A stretch of DNA of 64,000 nucleotides, from assembly GCA_963576785.1 (NCBI GenBank), contig OY756140.1, forward strand, positions 1,612,001 through 1,676,000, in the 5' to 3' direction. The notes under the pieces were generated by a model that worked only from the letters and a program-made list of their open reading frames with translations, was not told the origin of the DNA and searched no databases. The DNA is from Chlorophyllum brunneum (taxonomy: Eukaryota > Basidiomycota > Agaricomycetes > Agaricales > Agaricaceae). Both the position numbers and the translations under genes were made by a program. Shown one piece after another: positions 37,819 to 49,971 of the stretch (positions are counted from its first letter, which is position 1; each line of letters opens with the position of its first letter).

Positions 37819-39330
37819 TCACTGGTCTTGACGTTGAGAGGTTAGGTCGAGATCATCATCCTCGCTTGTCCGTCGTCGGTGGCCGAGACCAATTCCACGG
37901 GACTCGAGGACATCATGAGCAACACGAGCCGCCGTTTCTGTGGATTTTTTGGTCCGTGTGCGTGTCCGTCTCAGAGCACCAAAAGCTTGAGCTTTGATGA
38001 CGGCGACGGTGCATGATAGTGCGGGTGCAACTGGGGAAGGCGATCGAGAAGAGCGCAAAGTAATGCTTCTACGTGAGCGAAGGTGAGAACTGGAGTATGA
38101 AGCAGAGTCACCGTCACTGCTGCCACGTTCGTGCTGGGATTCATTGGTGCTCCCTGGTCGAGTCAAAGGTAGCACTGGACGATCGGGAATCGAGATTGGC
38201 TGTCGGGATCCGAGGCGGTAGCGGACCGTGTCTGTGCCAGGTACGACGGAAATGTCTGCTGTACCACCATGGAGGGTCATCTCGGCATTATGAGAAGAAC
38301 GGCGAAAGGTATCTTGCGTAAGGGCGGGATCCGTGAATGTATACGTGTAAGACGCGGAGGGTATTGACGTTGACGATGAAGAACTGGGGGTTGAAGTCGG
38401 CGACATTGAACGACTCTCCGGAAAGCGGTCGCCATTGAATGTGAATGAAGCAGCTTCAAAATTACCCAAGGCGAGCTTGGGATCATCATTAGGGAAACGG
38501 GGGATATAGGTCATCTAAGAATAAATTAGCATTGAATATTCGGTGGACAGAGATGTCTGAACAGGGACCACAGTCAGACGGCGAGCATCTCCAATAATGT
38601 CCGGCATCGCGGAAGACGATGAGCACATTGCCGCCCCGCCAGTCGACCCTGAATCAGAAAATGATAATTGACCTTTTCGACCCTTTGCCCAAGACAATGA
38701 GGGCCATCGCCCGAGACGTCGCCCTCGTTAAAGGACAGTGGATTGGCACCTGTTGCCGAGAAATCTTGTTGGCCATTATACGCTGGCTGTGATGATGGTG
38801 CGTCCTCGGATGATCGGTAAGTCATGCCGTCAAGAGCATAGTGCCCTAGTTGGGGGTTGGTTATTTGAGGACCAAGGCCATTGGGATGAGCGTGAAGCGG
38901 CGAGAATGAGGGAGAAGATGAAGTAATATCGTCAGCGTCTGGGGTTGGGCCACCCCTTCGATTCTCCCAAAGGTCACGCCAAAATCGGTCGCGTTCCCGG
39001 CAGTGATGCTGGAGGCGAATAATTTCTTGTCGCGCATCTTGTAGCTCGGCACGCGATTCCCGCCAGGAGTCCTGCAGCTGCAAGACCACAGACTCGAGGC
39101 TAGTAACTGAGAGAGAAAAGTCAGCGCTGGGTGCAAGATAGTCAACATGGCGAAGTCAAACCTGTTTCTTCCAGCGTAGCTATATAATTAGCTCGACGAG
39201 CCCTGAATGCAGCCTGTGCATCTGCATTCTTCTTCTTGCGGAGAGCAATGTCGGACAAACGGGAGGTGGGGTCGTCGGCGGTGGACTTGAGGTTGGCGGA
39301 GGAGGGGGAGGACCGAGGCGACTTGGGCAT
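37819..39330 (-). CDS. bZIP transcription factor (Yap-type basic region)
   Basis: Nuclear DNA-binding protein. The start at 39330 (MPKSPRSSPSSANLKST) leads to the basic region ALRKKKNADAQAAFRARRAN. The invariant Asn and Arg of the N-x7-R/K-R signature are present, with Gln and Phe where many bZIPs have Ala and Ser/Cys, as in the Yap/AP-1-like class. A leucine zipper and coiled coil follow across an intron (TSLESVVLQLQDSWRESRAE, IRLQHHCRERDRFWRDLWEN). The rest is low-complexity Ser/Pro/Asn-rich sequence with one island (TADISVVPGTDTVRYRLGSR) and a basic C-terminal block (AFGALRRTRTRTKKSTETAA, then HDVLESRGIGLG). The target genes cannot be told. Confidence 0.83.
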
Positions 39331-39887
39331 AGCTGGAGGGAATGTTGAAGTGAAAACACGGATGGAGATTTAAAATGCCACGGAAAAGAACTCAAATGGG
39401 GGACACGAGGAAGGAGGGTCCGCGGCCCTTGAAACGACCGCTGCGCTTAGCCGATATTATGGATAATTTAAGTTTGGACTGAAGGAATGCGGCGCTCAGA
39501 CTGACAGGGCTTTCGAGAAGCACGCTTTGGGGCCTGAAAGGAACTTCGCCTACGGCAATTATCTCCATCCACCCTGCGTTCCCTCTTCCTGGTCGAGTCC
39601 AAACCCACACAAATTTCACTCAGATCTATCTGTCGCTCAACTCCGGCAAATATCCTGTTACTCAGTGAGATCTCCCCCAAAATCTTGGCCCTTTAACAAC
39701 GTGCATAAGCCTTGCGGCCGGTTTCTCACCGCAATGTCCGTGAAATCATTTTAGGACGAATTAGAGCTAGAAGGCAAAAAGTCATGTCGGATGCTGGTTT
39801 GGTTTCGAATCCATGATGTGATCGCACACCGGTTTCCAGTGCCTCTTTCATTCAAGCCCGTCAATTGAGAGGGAGACTGGCAAGAAT
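39331..39887. other. Intergenic region upstream of the bZIP gene
   Basis: This 557-base gap shows no supported coding exon. An 84-codon plus-strand reading frame crossing its right edge is the shadow of the APC4 last exon. The gap should hold the bZIP promoter. Confidence 0.45.
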
Positions 39888-42800
39888 TCATGATATCCTG
39901 CCATCATCCGCAACTTCCATATCCTCCACCTCTCCTTCCAAATCAAACGACTCCATTGATGTACCCGTGTTGTCAAGCACACACGCTACTCTTCGTCCCA
40001 CTCTCCCATTGACTGCCATTGAGAAACCCGGGCTCTCGCCGCTACGAATAGCTCGACGCCTTTCTAGAGGGTATAAGGATGAGGCCAGCTATCGTGTACA
40101 TCAGCACAGTCTCTTCTAGATGATGGAATCCACCTGACTTCGCCCTTCCTCCAAAGATCCATTGCGGTATTCATCAAATCTTCGCGGAAACCTTTTACGT
40201 ATCTTGCGAGCTCCAATTCTTGATAGCCTACGTCGATATAACTGACAGTAGCTATAGATGCTGAGTCTGTTGGCACTGAGTGTGATGGGGCAAGGCAACG
40301 ACCATTGATGATACTCACTCCCAAGGTTCTGAGGCCGGTAAGTTATGACGAGGCTCTCATCATCAAAAAAATCAACTTCCAAGAGGTTCACAGTTCTTTG
40401 CTCTTCATCCTCCGGTAAACAGCATTGGATAGCTCCGACAGATACTTCGGTTGGCAAAACATGTCTTTCTGGTTCGAACCGTAGCCGAGCCAGCAATACT
40501 TATACAATAGATTAACACATCCCTCCACAGGTATTGCGAATTGACTCACACAAAGTCTTATCTTCCGAATTCAAACTTGTTAGGTATTGAACCACATCGC
40601 CCTTTTTTTGAATTCGTCCATAAATGGTATGTAGGCCGAATTAGACTTCGTCCCTTACCTTATTCGATGAAATCCGTTCCCGGATTTTCCGAACATCACT
40701 CGCCTGGCCATCGTGTTCCGTTTGAGAAACGTCCGACGCAATCGAGAGATGCTCAGTTGTGATGATAGCAGAGCGAGATGCTGCTGCACCTGCACGACCA
40801 AAAATGCGTTGGCAGCGAATTGCCAATTCCTGAACCAGTGCATCAAGATTCCGGTCTAGATGACTGAGATCTTTGCGAGTCCCACTCTTGGAAATCCGAT
40901 CAACAATGTGTTCAACATGACGTAGAAGACAACTTACAGCTTGCCAGTCAAATCGCCCAGGATCCCCCGCCACGTTGCGGATTTGCTCCAAAACGAGGTT
41001 TATGGGGCGTGTATCCTCTATGGGAATCCCAAGATCACGAGGAGTGAACTGGGGAACTGGCCCTATAAACCATTTATCAATCGAGCTCACAACCAGCCCT
41101 GACATCAAATACGCGTTAACTTCGAGTATGTCGTGACGAGGGATAGCGTGGGTATCATTTGTTGGGTTGGTATTAGTAATTTCTGTTGCGATACTGTGAG
41201 GTGGGACTAGGTGACACCCGGTTTTTTGACTTACCAAACCGTAGCCAGGAAATAAACTCTCTAAATCGGGTGAACTCTTTGCGGGCCATCACTGATAACC
41301 AAGAAGCACAAGTGACGCCTCTAGTTGCAGAATCCAATGTACTTGAGATATCGTCGAATGATAGCTCGAAAATACGGTACTGCGGTCTAGGTTGCATTAA
41401 AAATGTACTCATGGGGATGGAGCGGGACCTACAATAGGGACCAGCCTTGAATCTCTTCTAGGATTAGGTGGAGACGTTGTAATGCTGGTGCAAGTTGCTT
41501 CTCTGCATAATCCCTCATTTTTCCTAGGGACTCTGTCATAGAGCTTTCCCATTTCTGAATGCTCTGCAAAATACGTCAGAATTGCACAGATCGAAAATGA
41601 GATGGGCTATGACCCGTTCACTCATTTGTTCCCCACTACCAAAGAAATCAGCCAGAGAATCGGAGGACCGGCCCGTGACGAGAAGGCAAGTGAGATCAAG
41701 GATGGCGGTGGATTCCTCTTCTGTATACCAGTCAGCGAGGCCGGGTCTAGTGGTGCAGGGAATAACACACGGCCATATTGTTCTTTCTGCTTCGCTTCTA
41801 GTGAGCGCAGCCAACGGGGCCCCCATTCGCGCGCCCCATTGTTCATTTCAAATCCAAACCAGATGGATCTCATTTCTTTGACCACACGCATGGCGTGCCA
41901 GGTCAGATCTCGTGCGGAGGACGATAGCTGGGAGAGCTCTCGGCAGAAGCGCTGTCTTAACAGTGGGACGTCGACCCGAACAGCGCACAGGATGGTGGTT
42001 TCTCTGTTAGCGAGCGGCTTGGTTACATGTGCACAGAGAATTGATGGGGATAATGTTATCTTGTATAACGAACGTACGGTCAACCCGTTTCCGACACAGA
42101 CTCTACCCAGAGGGAATGCGCCATCCTGGTAGAGCAGGAGGTGGCCATCATGGTCAGCGACGACAAGGAGACTATTCTTATTGGTAATGTCCGGCTCGTC
42201 TGAAAGAGTTGCGTCGGCTGTAGGTTGATGTCCTGGAGGGCAGATGGACGCGAGAAGGGGATCGGAGACAAGAGTAGGCCAATCGCGAACGGTATCTGGT
42301 ATCAGATTTCGCTGGGGTGCTCGCGTATGTGAGCCTTGGAAAGCAAAAATATCGGTGGCTCTGTTTCCTTATGAGAAGATACACTTCATTGGAGATTCTG
42401 ATTTGACTGACGTGGGTTTGTCGTAATCATCAGGAAGGCTGTCAAGTAGCGGGAGTGTCTTGAGAATCGAGAGAGAGGACCCTGTCTGAGAATCATCTCA
42501 GAAAGGACAAAGTGCATGTGAGTAGTCCCTCACGATGAGATCATTCCTCCTGAAGATGTCCGGTATTGGCATTTGCGAGATGGGTTTGTCGTTCTTGAAC
42601 CACCAGATGCCAGAAGCGGCGACTTGTTTTCTGCTGGGGAGGAGTCTGGTTCCGATAGGTAGGTTCAACGTTTTCTTGCCATCTTGTATAGAGTGAATGG
42701 AAATATTCAATGGTTCGTAAAGGACGGCCACACTCTGGCCTACACGAATTTAGCATGGCATCAGGACGTGGTCAATAACCTACCGTCTGGACTCCAGGCT

Positions 42801-43015
42801 AGGTCAACAACATGCGTACTATTTACATCTTCTCCAACTTCGACTTCCCAAATTTTAGTTCCTTGGGTTGTGTTCCACAGGCTGATACGATCCAAGGACC
42901 CAAGTCTTGAAATAAGAACCACTAAATCCTTGTCTAGGCAACACGATGTCGGAAGAATACGGCAGGGGGATGGTATTTGAAATGTGGCTAGGGTATTAAA
43001 GGTGGTTGTCGACAT
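39888..43015 (-). CDS. APC4: Anaphase-promoting complex subunit 4 (APC4/Cut20-like)
   Basis: Apc4 is a scaffold subunit of the APC/C ubiquitin ligase. The start at 43015 gives MSTTTFNTLATFQIPSPCRI, then a beta-propeller with SLDRISLWNTTQGTKIWEVE and DLAWSPDGRLLTTS, and the blade VAVLYEPLNISIHSIQDGKK. The long helical domain follows (ARKEFTRFREFISWLRFGK, FDWQAVSCLLRHVEHIVDRI, LDALVQELAIRCQRIFGRAG). The C-terminal part has LLEVDFFDDESLVITYRPQN, then IATVSYIDVGYQELE. It ends NGRVGRRVACVLDNTGTSME with an acidic tail and a stop at 39888-39890. That ending matches the family. The splice just before it (about 40020-40140) has more than one workable solution, so the last joint is unsure. The gene is divergent from DRS1 with 117 bases between ATGs. 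Confidence 0.86.
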
Positions 43016-43064
43016 TATGCTGGACGTGTGGTCAGGTAACGCACAGGTCTAGTATCACAGGCAT

Positions 43065-43070
43065 CACGTG
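43065..43070. promoter_or_regulatory. CACGTG box in the APC4/DRS1 shared promoter
   Basis: A palindromic CACGTG lies inside the 117-base gap between the APC4 and DRS1 start codons. It is a candidate bHLH (Cbf1/USF-type) site that could act on both genes. Confidence 0.4.
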
Positions 43071-43132
43071 CACCAAATTTCCAAAATATCCCAGAGTGGT
43101 TCGTCCTTTACACACGACTCATCCACGCAAAA

Positions 43133-45759
43133 ATGGTTGCAGACTACATCATGACCGTAGATTCGGACGATGAAGAAGCAACGGACACTATTTCCGATAA
43201 AAAGGCACAAGATGAGACAAAGCTCAACCCTGAGTTGGTTTTCGATGTCGTTGGGGATCCATATCTAGAATTGGGAGGCTGTACTTTGGCAGAGGATCTG
43301 GTCAAGTCGGGTTCCAAACCAGTATGTCTCCAGTGGTTCCCCATTAAATTCTCTGTTCACCCGCTCCTAGGTCCCTATCTCTGTAGATGATATTATTACT
43401 CGGCGCCGTTTGAATTCGAAGCGTAAGAGGTCTCAAGTCGGTGAGGAGGGGGAAGACGAGGACGAGGACGAAGGCGAAGAGGGAAAAAGTGATGAACAGA
43501 ACAGTGAGGCTGAGGGTGACGAGGAACAAGGTCAGATTCCGGATGAGGTGGACGAAGCTGAAGAAGAGGAAGGGGGCATTTCTGGGGGAGACTCTGATGA
43601 TGATCCACTTGCTACATCTGAAGAGATGAGCGATGATACCGAGGAAGAAACAGCCGATGAGCGAACATCATCAGAAGACGAGGCCAGCTCTGAATATGAA
43701 ACCCAAGCGGAGAAGGACCGCAAGGCCGCATTTTTCGATCAAGAAACATCCGCTTCGAAGGAAATACACAACTCTTTCCTTTCCATGAACTTATCCCGGC
43801 CTATCATGAAAGCGCTGACAAGTCTCGGATTCAACAAACCGACACCTATTCAAGCCTCAACAATCCCTGTCGCTTTGCTGGGGAAGGACATTGTCGGGAA
43901 TGCTGTTACTGGCTCGGGTAAGACTGCGGCATACACTATACCTATGGTCGAGCGTCTCTTGTTTCGAGAAAAAGGCAGAAAAGCTGCGGTAACTCGTTGC
44001 CTAGTCCTGGTGCCGACTCGGGAATTGGCTGTACAGTGTTATGAAGTAGGCAAAAAACTGTCGGTTCACACTGACATCCGCTTCTGCCTGGTTGTGGGTA
44101 TGAGGCCTCCTTTTACATATGCCAAAAGCTAACACTCCATGTAGGTGGGCTATCTCTCAAAAGTCAAGAAGTTGCTTTACGGTCACGGCCCGATGTTGTC
44201 ATCGCCACACCCGGTCGACTCATCGACCACATACGGAACTCTCCTTCTTTTTCTCTCGACGCCCTCGACATCCTAGTCCTCGACGAAGCTGACAGAATGT
44301 TATCAGAAGGCTTCGCGGATGAGCTGACAGAGGTCATTAAATCCTGCCCCAAATCCCGCCAGACCATGCTTTTCTCCGCCACAATGACCGATTCAGTGGA
44401 CGAACTCGTTCGAATGTCGCTCAATAAACCAGCGCGTCTGTTCGTGGATCCCAAACGCACCACAGCACCTGGCCTTATTCAGGAATTTGTACGTGTGCGA
44501 GCAGGAAAGGAAGCGGAACGCTCCGCGATCCTGGTAACTCTCTGCAAACGTACCTTCAAGCACAGGGTAATTATTTTCCTGCGCAGCAAAAAGTTGGCAC
44601 ACCAGATGCGGATCGTCTTCGGTCTGCTGGGCATGAAAAGCGAGGAGCTGCACGGTGATCTCTCTCAGGAGCAGGTAGGCTATACCCAGTTGTATTTGTT
44701 CAAGGAACATATGAAGCTGACTTTTTGTGGAAGCGTTTAAGGGCACTTCAGCTCTTCCGCGATAGCGGTGTTGACTTTCTGATGGCAACGGATTTAGCGG
44801 CTCGCGGTCTAGATATTGGAGGCGTTGAAACAGTGATCAACTACGATATGCCAACCCAACTCGCACAATATCTACATCGAGTAGGCCGGACTGCCCGCGC
44901 AGGGAATAAAGGACGGTGCGTATCTATCTTTCGGTCCGATGAGCAGTCATGCTCACGCATATCCAGATCGGTGACGCTAGTGGGAGAAGCCGATCGAAAA
45001 ATGCTGAGGGTTGCCATAAAGCACGCCGCCGCTGAGGATCAAGTTCGCCATCGCGTATTACCCATCGAGGCCCAGCAACGGTGGTCAAATAGACTTATCG
45101 AATTAAAGGACGAGATATCTGGTGTTCTGCGTGAGGAGAAAGAGGAGAAGCAGTTGCGTCAAGCGGAAGTGGAGCTCAAGAAAGGGCAGAACATAATCGA
45201 GCATCAAGATGAGATATTTTCTCGTCCCGCTCGAACATGGTTCCAGACCAATGGAGAGAAGCGAAGTGCTCAAGGTATGGTGTTTGGTTACTACTTGCCT
45301 GAGCGCAGCCTTACTGAATACCTTACCCTCCAGCAATAAGCAAGCAAGAACACGAGAGGAGTTCCGGATTGTCGCTGCAACAGCCAAAAGGCTCAGTAAG
45401 TCCGGGAAAGGTAAGTAGGTCCTCTAAGCTTTACTTATCGATTGACATGCGATTTACAGCCAAAACGTGAGAAGTATGCAGGATTTTCACGGAAAGTCAA
45501 GAGACGGAAACTGGCAATGGAAGCGGACAAGGATTTTGGGGATAGCAAAGCTATCACTGCTGCCATTCGTTCTGCGAAAAGGACATCTCGTCCTGCTAAG
45601 ATAGGCCTCCCTGAGACATTCAAATCCAAAAAAACGAGCCCATCAAAAAAGCCGAGGAGAATTTTTGGCCAAGGATCTAGCGAACATTCCGCCGAAAAGC
45701 CCCTCAAGCCCGGGCCAAGTCAATCAAAAGGTAGAGGTGGGACCAAAAAGCGCAAGTAG
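43133..45759 (+). CDS. DRS1: DEAD-box RNA helicase DRS1 (DDX27), 60S ribosome assembly
   Basis: Nucleolar ATP-dependent RNA helicase needed for large-subunit rRNA processing. The N-terminus ([20 protein letters not shown]) and a very acidic region lead to the helicase core. It contains the Q motif (GFNKPTPIQ), motif I (AVTGSGKT), Ia (PTRELA), TPGRL, motif II (VLDEADRML), motif III (FSATM), then [20 protein letters not shown] with the ARGLD motif just before it. Motif spacing fits the Drs1 subfamily. The basic C-terminal tail ([29 protein letters not shown]) is typical of nucleolar helicases. Introns are short; one lies between the Ia region and [20 protein letters not shown]. All catalytic motifs appear intact. 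Confidence 0.95.
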
Positions 45760-46064
45760 TGACTATATGTGCTGTATACATCACTGTCGTCATTATACTG
45801 CTAGTCAGTCATCGTTGTTTAGAGTTATATCCCCTATGTGGCTCAACGGAAAGACACTACCCAAGACAAAGCATCGCAGAGTAGAAAGGGTATGATTAAA
45901 CTGGAATTCTAAAATGGATAGTAAGGAATGGACAAATTCCAGTATGAAGAGACATCAAATGAGGGTGCAGGAATGACGCGAAACATGAGAGTCATCCGAG
46001 TGTAAGTGCAAGTGTGAACCACAGAGGATGCAGCAAGGGGACGATCAACTGCGGGAAAATGTGA
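45760..46064. other. Convergent 3' region between DRS1 and the RasGEF gene
   Basis: About 305 bases separate the two stop codons. I see no coding sequence. It should hold the two 3' untranslated regions. Confidence 0.45.
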
Positions 46065-49000
46065 TCACCAGAAGAAGAGTCTGCGCACGGTCTGCACATC
46101 CTGTTTGGGTAGGTAGTCTCCAACTTCGGGGTCCTTGAGGCGAGCCCTTTGCAACTGCCAGACATATGAACATCGTACTGAGCAAGATCAGTATCGGAAC
46201 ACACCTCCAAACTCATGACAGTTCTTTTGATAAAAAGGTCCCGAATATGCCAGCGGTCCGGGAAGTGGTAATCTGTGGAACTGCTACACTGGTTCTGGCA
46301 TTGGGTCGTGACGGATACAAATCTCCCCATCATGCTGAACTTGGCCCAGTGGATTCTTGTTGGGTCGTCTTCTTTAAAGTCCCTGTTGTTTTCTTGGGCC
46401 TTGACCATGTCAGCGATGTGCACCTCCCTGGAGACGAATAAGTGACTGTTGACAACAAGTACACCGGTATCTTACATTGCGGGAATGCAAGAGCCCTTGC
46501 TATTTCGGAGAGCAAGCCGATAGGCGCGGTGGGCGCGAAGCTGCTGCAACAGGACCTCCCAAGATTGCAGGTTCTTTGCCTGTTCTGGCGACCTACTCTT
46601 GAACAACTCCATAGTCTCGTCACCTGGATAGGTCGCGCTATTTATGCCTGCTACAAAGGCGCGAAGTGCCGAGTAATTGTTTAACGTTCTCAACCTCGCG
46701 GCAATGTCGACCATCTTCTCCATTTGCCGAGCACGTTTCTGGGGCCTGTCATGGCACAAGATCAAGGAGACAACCCTACGCGCACATTGAGTCGTACGAG
46801 AAAGGAGAGTAGTAAATCTGACGCCGCGTACCAGTCTCCGATATGGTTGGCAATGGTGTTAAAGGTGACGATGGGATCATCAGGTTTTTTCTGCTTCAGG
46901 AAGACGAAATGCATCCAATCGCGATCCTGTGTACACGATGGTTAGACATTCTCCGGAGTAATATACACATGCTCACCTTAATGTCAAGGAAGTATTTGGC
47001 TTCAACACGGGTGATCTCTTCTGCAATCTCCGATGCATCAATTGTCATGATATCGTTGGCTATCCGAAGGAGTTCTTTCAGCTGTTGTTTTGGGGCAGTG
47101 TCAGAGGGATCTGACGAGCCATTGAGCACAAGTCCCAGGCTCTTAACTAGAGGTAAGCTGGGCTTGCGCTCTCTTGGGTTAACGCTTGAACTATTCGAAT
47201 GGTTAGTGGTAGGTGGGTTTAGCGTGGGCTCGGGTGGGCTTGAAGAAGGTATTGAAGGGGAATCATGCTTGTCACCATGGAGTTTAGCATATTCGTCATC
47301 ATCGATCAGACTTTCCCCATCACTCTCTTCTGTTACTTCGGGCTTGATCGCCCAAATCGCATTCTGATCCTTGAGCGTTGGGAGCTCCTCCAAAAATGGT
47401 AGGAGCTGGGAGCCATAGTGCAGGAGGTGGGTTTTGGTAAGAATCGAGCGTATCAAGGCATGAAGAGCGCCGGCGGTACCCTTGACAGCAAAATCAGTAG
47501 GGTAATCCGCAACCCAAACTTCCAAGAGGTGGCAAATTCTGAAGTAGTATTTGAGATACCAGAAAGGAGTATTCGGTAACGTGCCTTAAACGTACCTCAT
47601 CTGGGCAAAGCAGGAGAACATGGGATCACCCGAAGGCTCATCCAGCTGCCGCATCTTCTTCTGCATAGCTAATAGAACACTACGGGGTGTGCAGAATCTG
47701 CGATAGGTGAGTAAGAAAGACGAAATGAAACTAGGATCTATGTCAAAGTATCAATAATGACGAAACGAGTGCAGCTACATTGACCCATACCATCTCCGCT
47801 GACGGCGATAAACAGAAGCTTATCCAACAGTGTATCAAGCGTGGCGAACTGCGCAGGTTTTCTAAGAAAGAGTGAGTAGCCGAATATTAGAGTCATAGAT
47901 ACAGATAGGCGCACGGCTTGTCTTTCTCCTTCCCCGATGGTTGGCGAGAAACTTCCGGCATAGGGTCGACAGGGTCATCGTCCTCAAGCTCGGTACCAGA
48001 AGAGGTTTGGTGTACTACATCGTCATGGTTGAGTACAGCTTGCCCCGTCGGGAGAATCCGAGCTAAGCGATTTTCGGGTGCTTGGACACCTTCATTCTGG
48101 GGATGTACGGAGGCGGTGGGAAAGGTGGTGGCTGGTATTAACTTGTCGGAAGGGTGGAAATAGTGGGATTGATTTTGAGGCAGATGATGATATGAAGGTG
48201 GAAGTGGTGGGGGTTGTAAAGGAGGGGGGTGAGGTTGGGCCATAGTGGGCGTTGCGGTGCGCGAGACCTCCCATGGAGGCGGGGATACGAGGACGTCCGG
48301 AGACGCTGGGTTGAGGTATGTATGGTCCGGTAAATTGATGGTATCAATGGCTTCTGCACTCGACCACTGAGTAAGAGAGAAAGCGTAGCAAAAGAAAGGA
48401 CAAACTCCGATGTCGAAACACAGCCTTGAGCAACCAATCAAACGAACGCTTGAGTTTATCCTTTCCAACGTCAGACTGGACAGTAACCTCGACCAGGCCC
48501 GCGCGGTATTGCTGGAGTAGCCTGGATGCATATTCGGGTTCTATCTGGGGCTCTAAGTCTGCTTTGCACGCGAGCACAATTATTGGAAGTTTCATGGCTT
48601 GATACGCGCCTTCAGATACTCAACACTAGTCGCCAACTCGAAGGATAACTAAAAAAACTCACGAAGTAATAGCTCGACGGGTTTGAAGGAGGTGTGGTCC
48701 GCCGAGTCGTAGCATATGACAGCTCCATCGATAGAAGGGACGGCCTCCGGCCACAGGTGATCCCGGGGAATGTGGCCATCGGTTATGGATAAATCAATCT
48801 CTATCACGGTTAGAGGGCAATCTGGAAACTTGTCCCGAACGATTGTACCCAAGCGGTAGGTGTCTATCGTACGTAATATGCATCAAGCAGCGAGTTGCCA
48901 GCGAGAATAAAGGCTTACACATGGGAACCGAGGAATCTCCGACGACCCTCTGTACAGTCGAGGGCAGCGCATCTGAAAGATTGAAGCCAGAGAGGCCTCT

Positions 49001-49855
49001 ACGGATAGCTTGTGTTTTGCCGCAACCCGGGGAACCAACTATGATTAGAGTGACGTTTTCATTCATAACTGGGAGAGGCGGAGGCGGAACCTGTGGAAGG
49101 TTTAGTTGACATGAATCAAAGATTGAGCATCAATGACATACACTGGAAAACTGAGTGTTAATGACCATCCGTTTGGGCAGCGGCTGAGACTGCGCGCCAT
49201 TACTCATACTGCGAGTTCGACTGGGATTGACAGGAACATTGGCGACGCGCCGAGGAACAGACTGAGGGATTGGAGGGGTGTGAGAGGTAGTATTCATGTG
49301 CCCAGAAGCCTTGCTTTGGGAAAGAGGCGTAGACAGGTCGCTGACAGAAGAGGGTGTTCTGGCAGGGAGAGGGAGCTCGCCGCCGCGTACAGAGGGTTTG
49401 GAGTGTTCTGGTCCTTTTAAAGAAGGACGGTGGAAGCGCTGGTCGCGATCTGGGAGCGGATGACGATCTACGCCTGGATCCGTCTGTTGTTCGCGGACCG
49501 AGCTCACACTTGTCCCACGGTTGCGGCTGGATCGCAAGTCAACTGCAGACTCCCGGCGGAACGCAGAGGTCAGTCCAGCGACGAACCCCCGCGAGGCTGG
49601 CGGTTGGGTATCTCTGTGCTGGCGCGGGGACGAAAATGAAGGCGAGGTGACAAAGGAATCGACGGAAATAGACTTGCGGAGAGTGGGGGGGGGACTGAGG
49701 GACTGACGAGGCTGGGCTGGGAGCAAGGAGTGAACGCTGGGGTGGATGGACTGGAATGCAGAGGGGAAGGAGTCCGCGAAGGGTGCGGCAGAGTCTCCCA
49801 CAGTGTTCTGGAGGTCGAGGGGGGGCAGCTGGGGCAAGGAGGGAGGGTTGGTCAT
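46065..49855 (-). CDS. Ras guanine-nucleotide exchange factor with N-terminal Ras-like P-loop domain
   Basis: Reading N to C: a long Ser/Pro-rich, disordered region (start MTNPPSLPQLPPLD at 49855), then a P-loop domain beginning MNENVTLIIVGSPGCGKTQA. The P-loop domain continues VIEIDLSITDG, DGAVICYDSADHTSFKPVEL and KLPIIVLACKADLEPQIEPE. Next is a second proline-rich linker. The RasGEF N-terminal motif follows (KPAQFATLDTLLDKLLFIAV, FISSFLLTYRRFCTPRSVLL), then the CDC25-type catalytic domain (RDWMHFVFLKQKKPDDPIVT, NYSALRAFVAGINSATY, IHWAKFSMMGRF, TDYHFPDRWHIRDLFIKRTV). The end is KDPEVGDYLPKQDVQTVRRL then FFW, stop at 46065-46067. The Ras-like domain keeps the P-loop, but the NKxD motif reads CKAD and the DxxG site is unclear, so GTP binding may be weakened. 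It likely activates Ras at the plasma membrane; the role of the extra domain is unknown. Confidence 0.86.
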
Positions 49856-49971
49856 CGTCAGAGACGAGGAGGACGAGAACAAGGGGAGGCGAGCAAGTGT
49901 GGGAGGAGTGACAATTGAGTTGTGACAAAACACCCATCCATATCTGTCCACAACACTTCCCTCACCCCCGC

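Noticed and set aside
39781..39830. B-box-like word GTTTCGAATCC
   Set aside because: The T-stem does not pair and no A box lies at the right spacing.
39865..40119. 84-codon plus-strand reading frame
   Set aside because: It is antisense to the conserved APC4 C-terminus (NGRVGRRVACVL).
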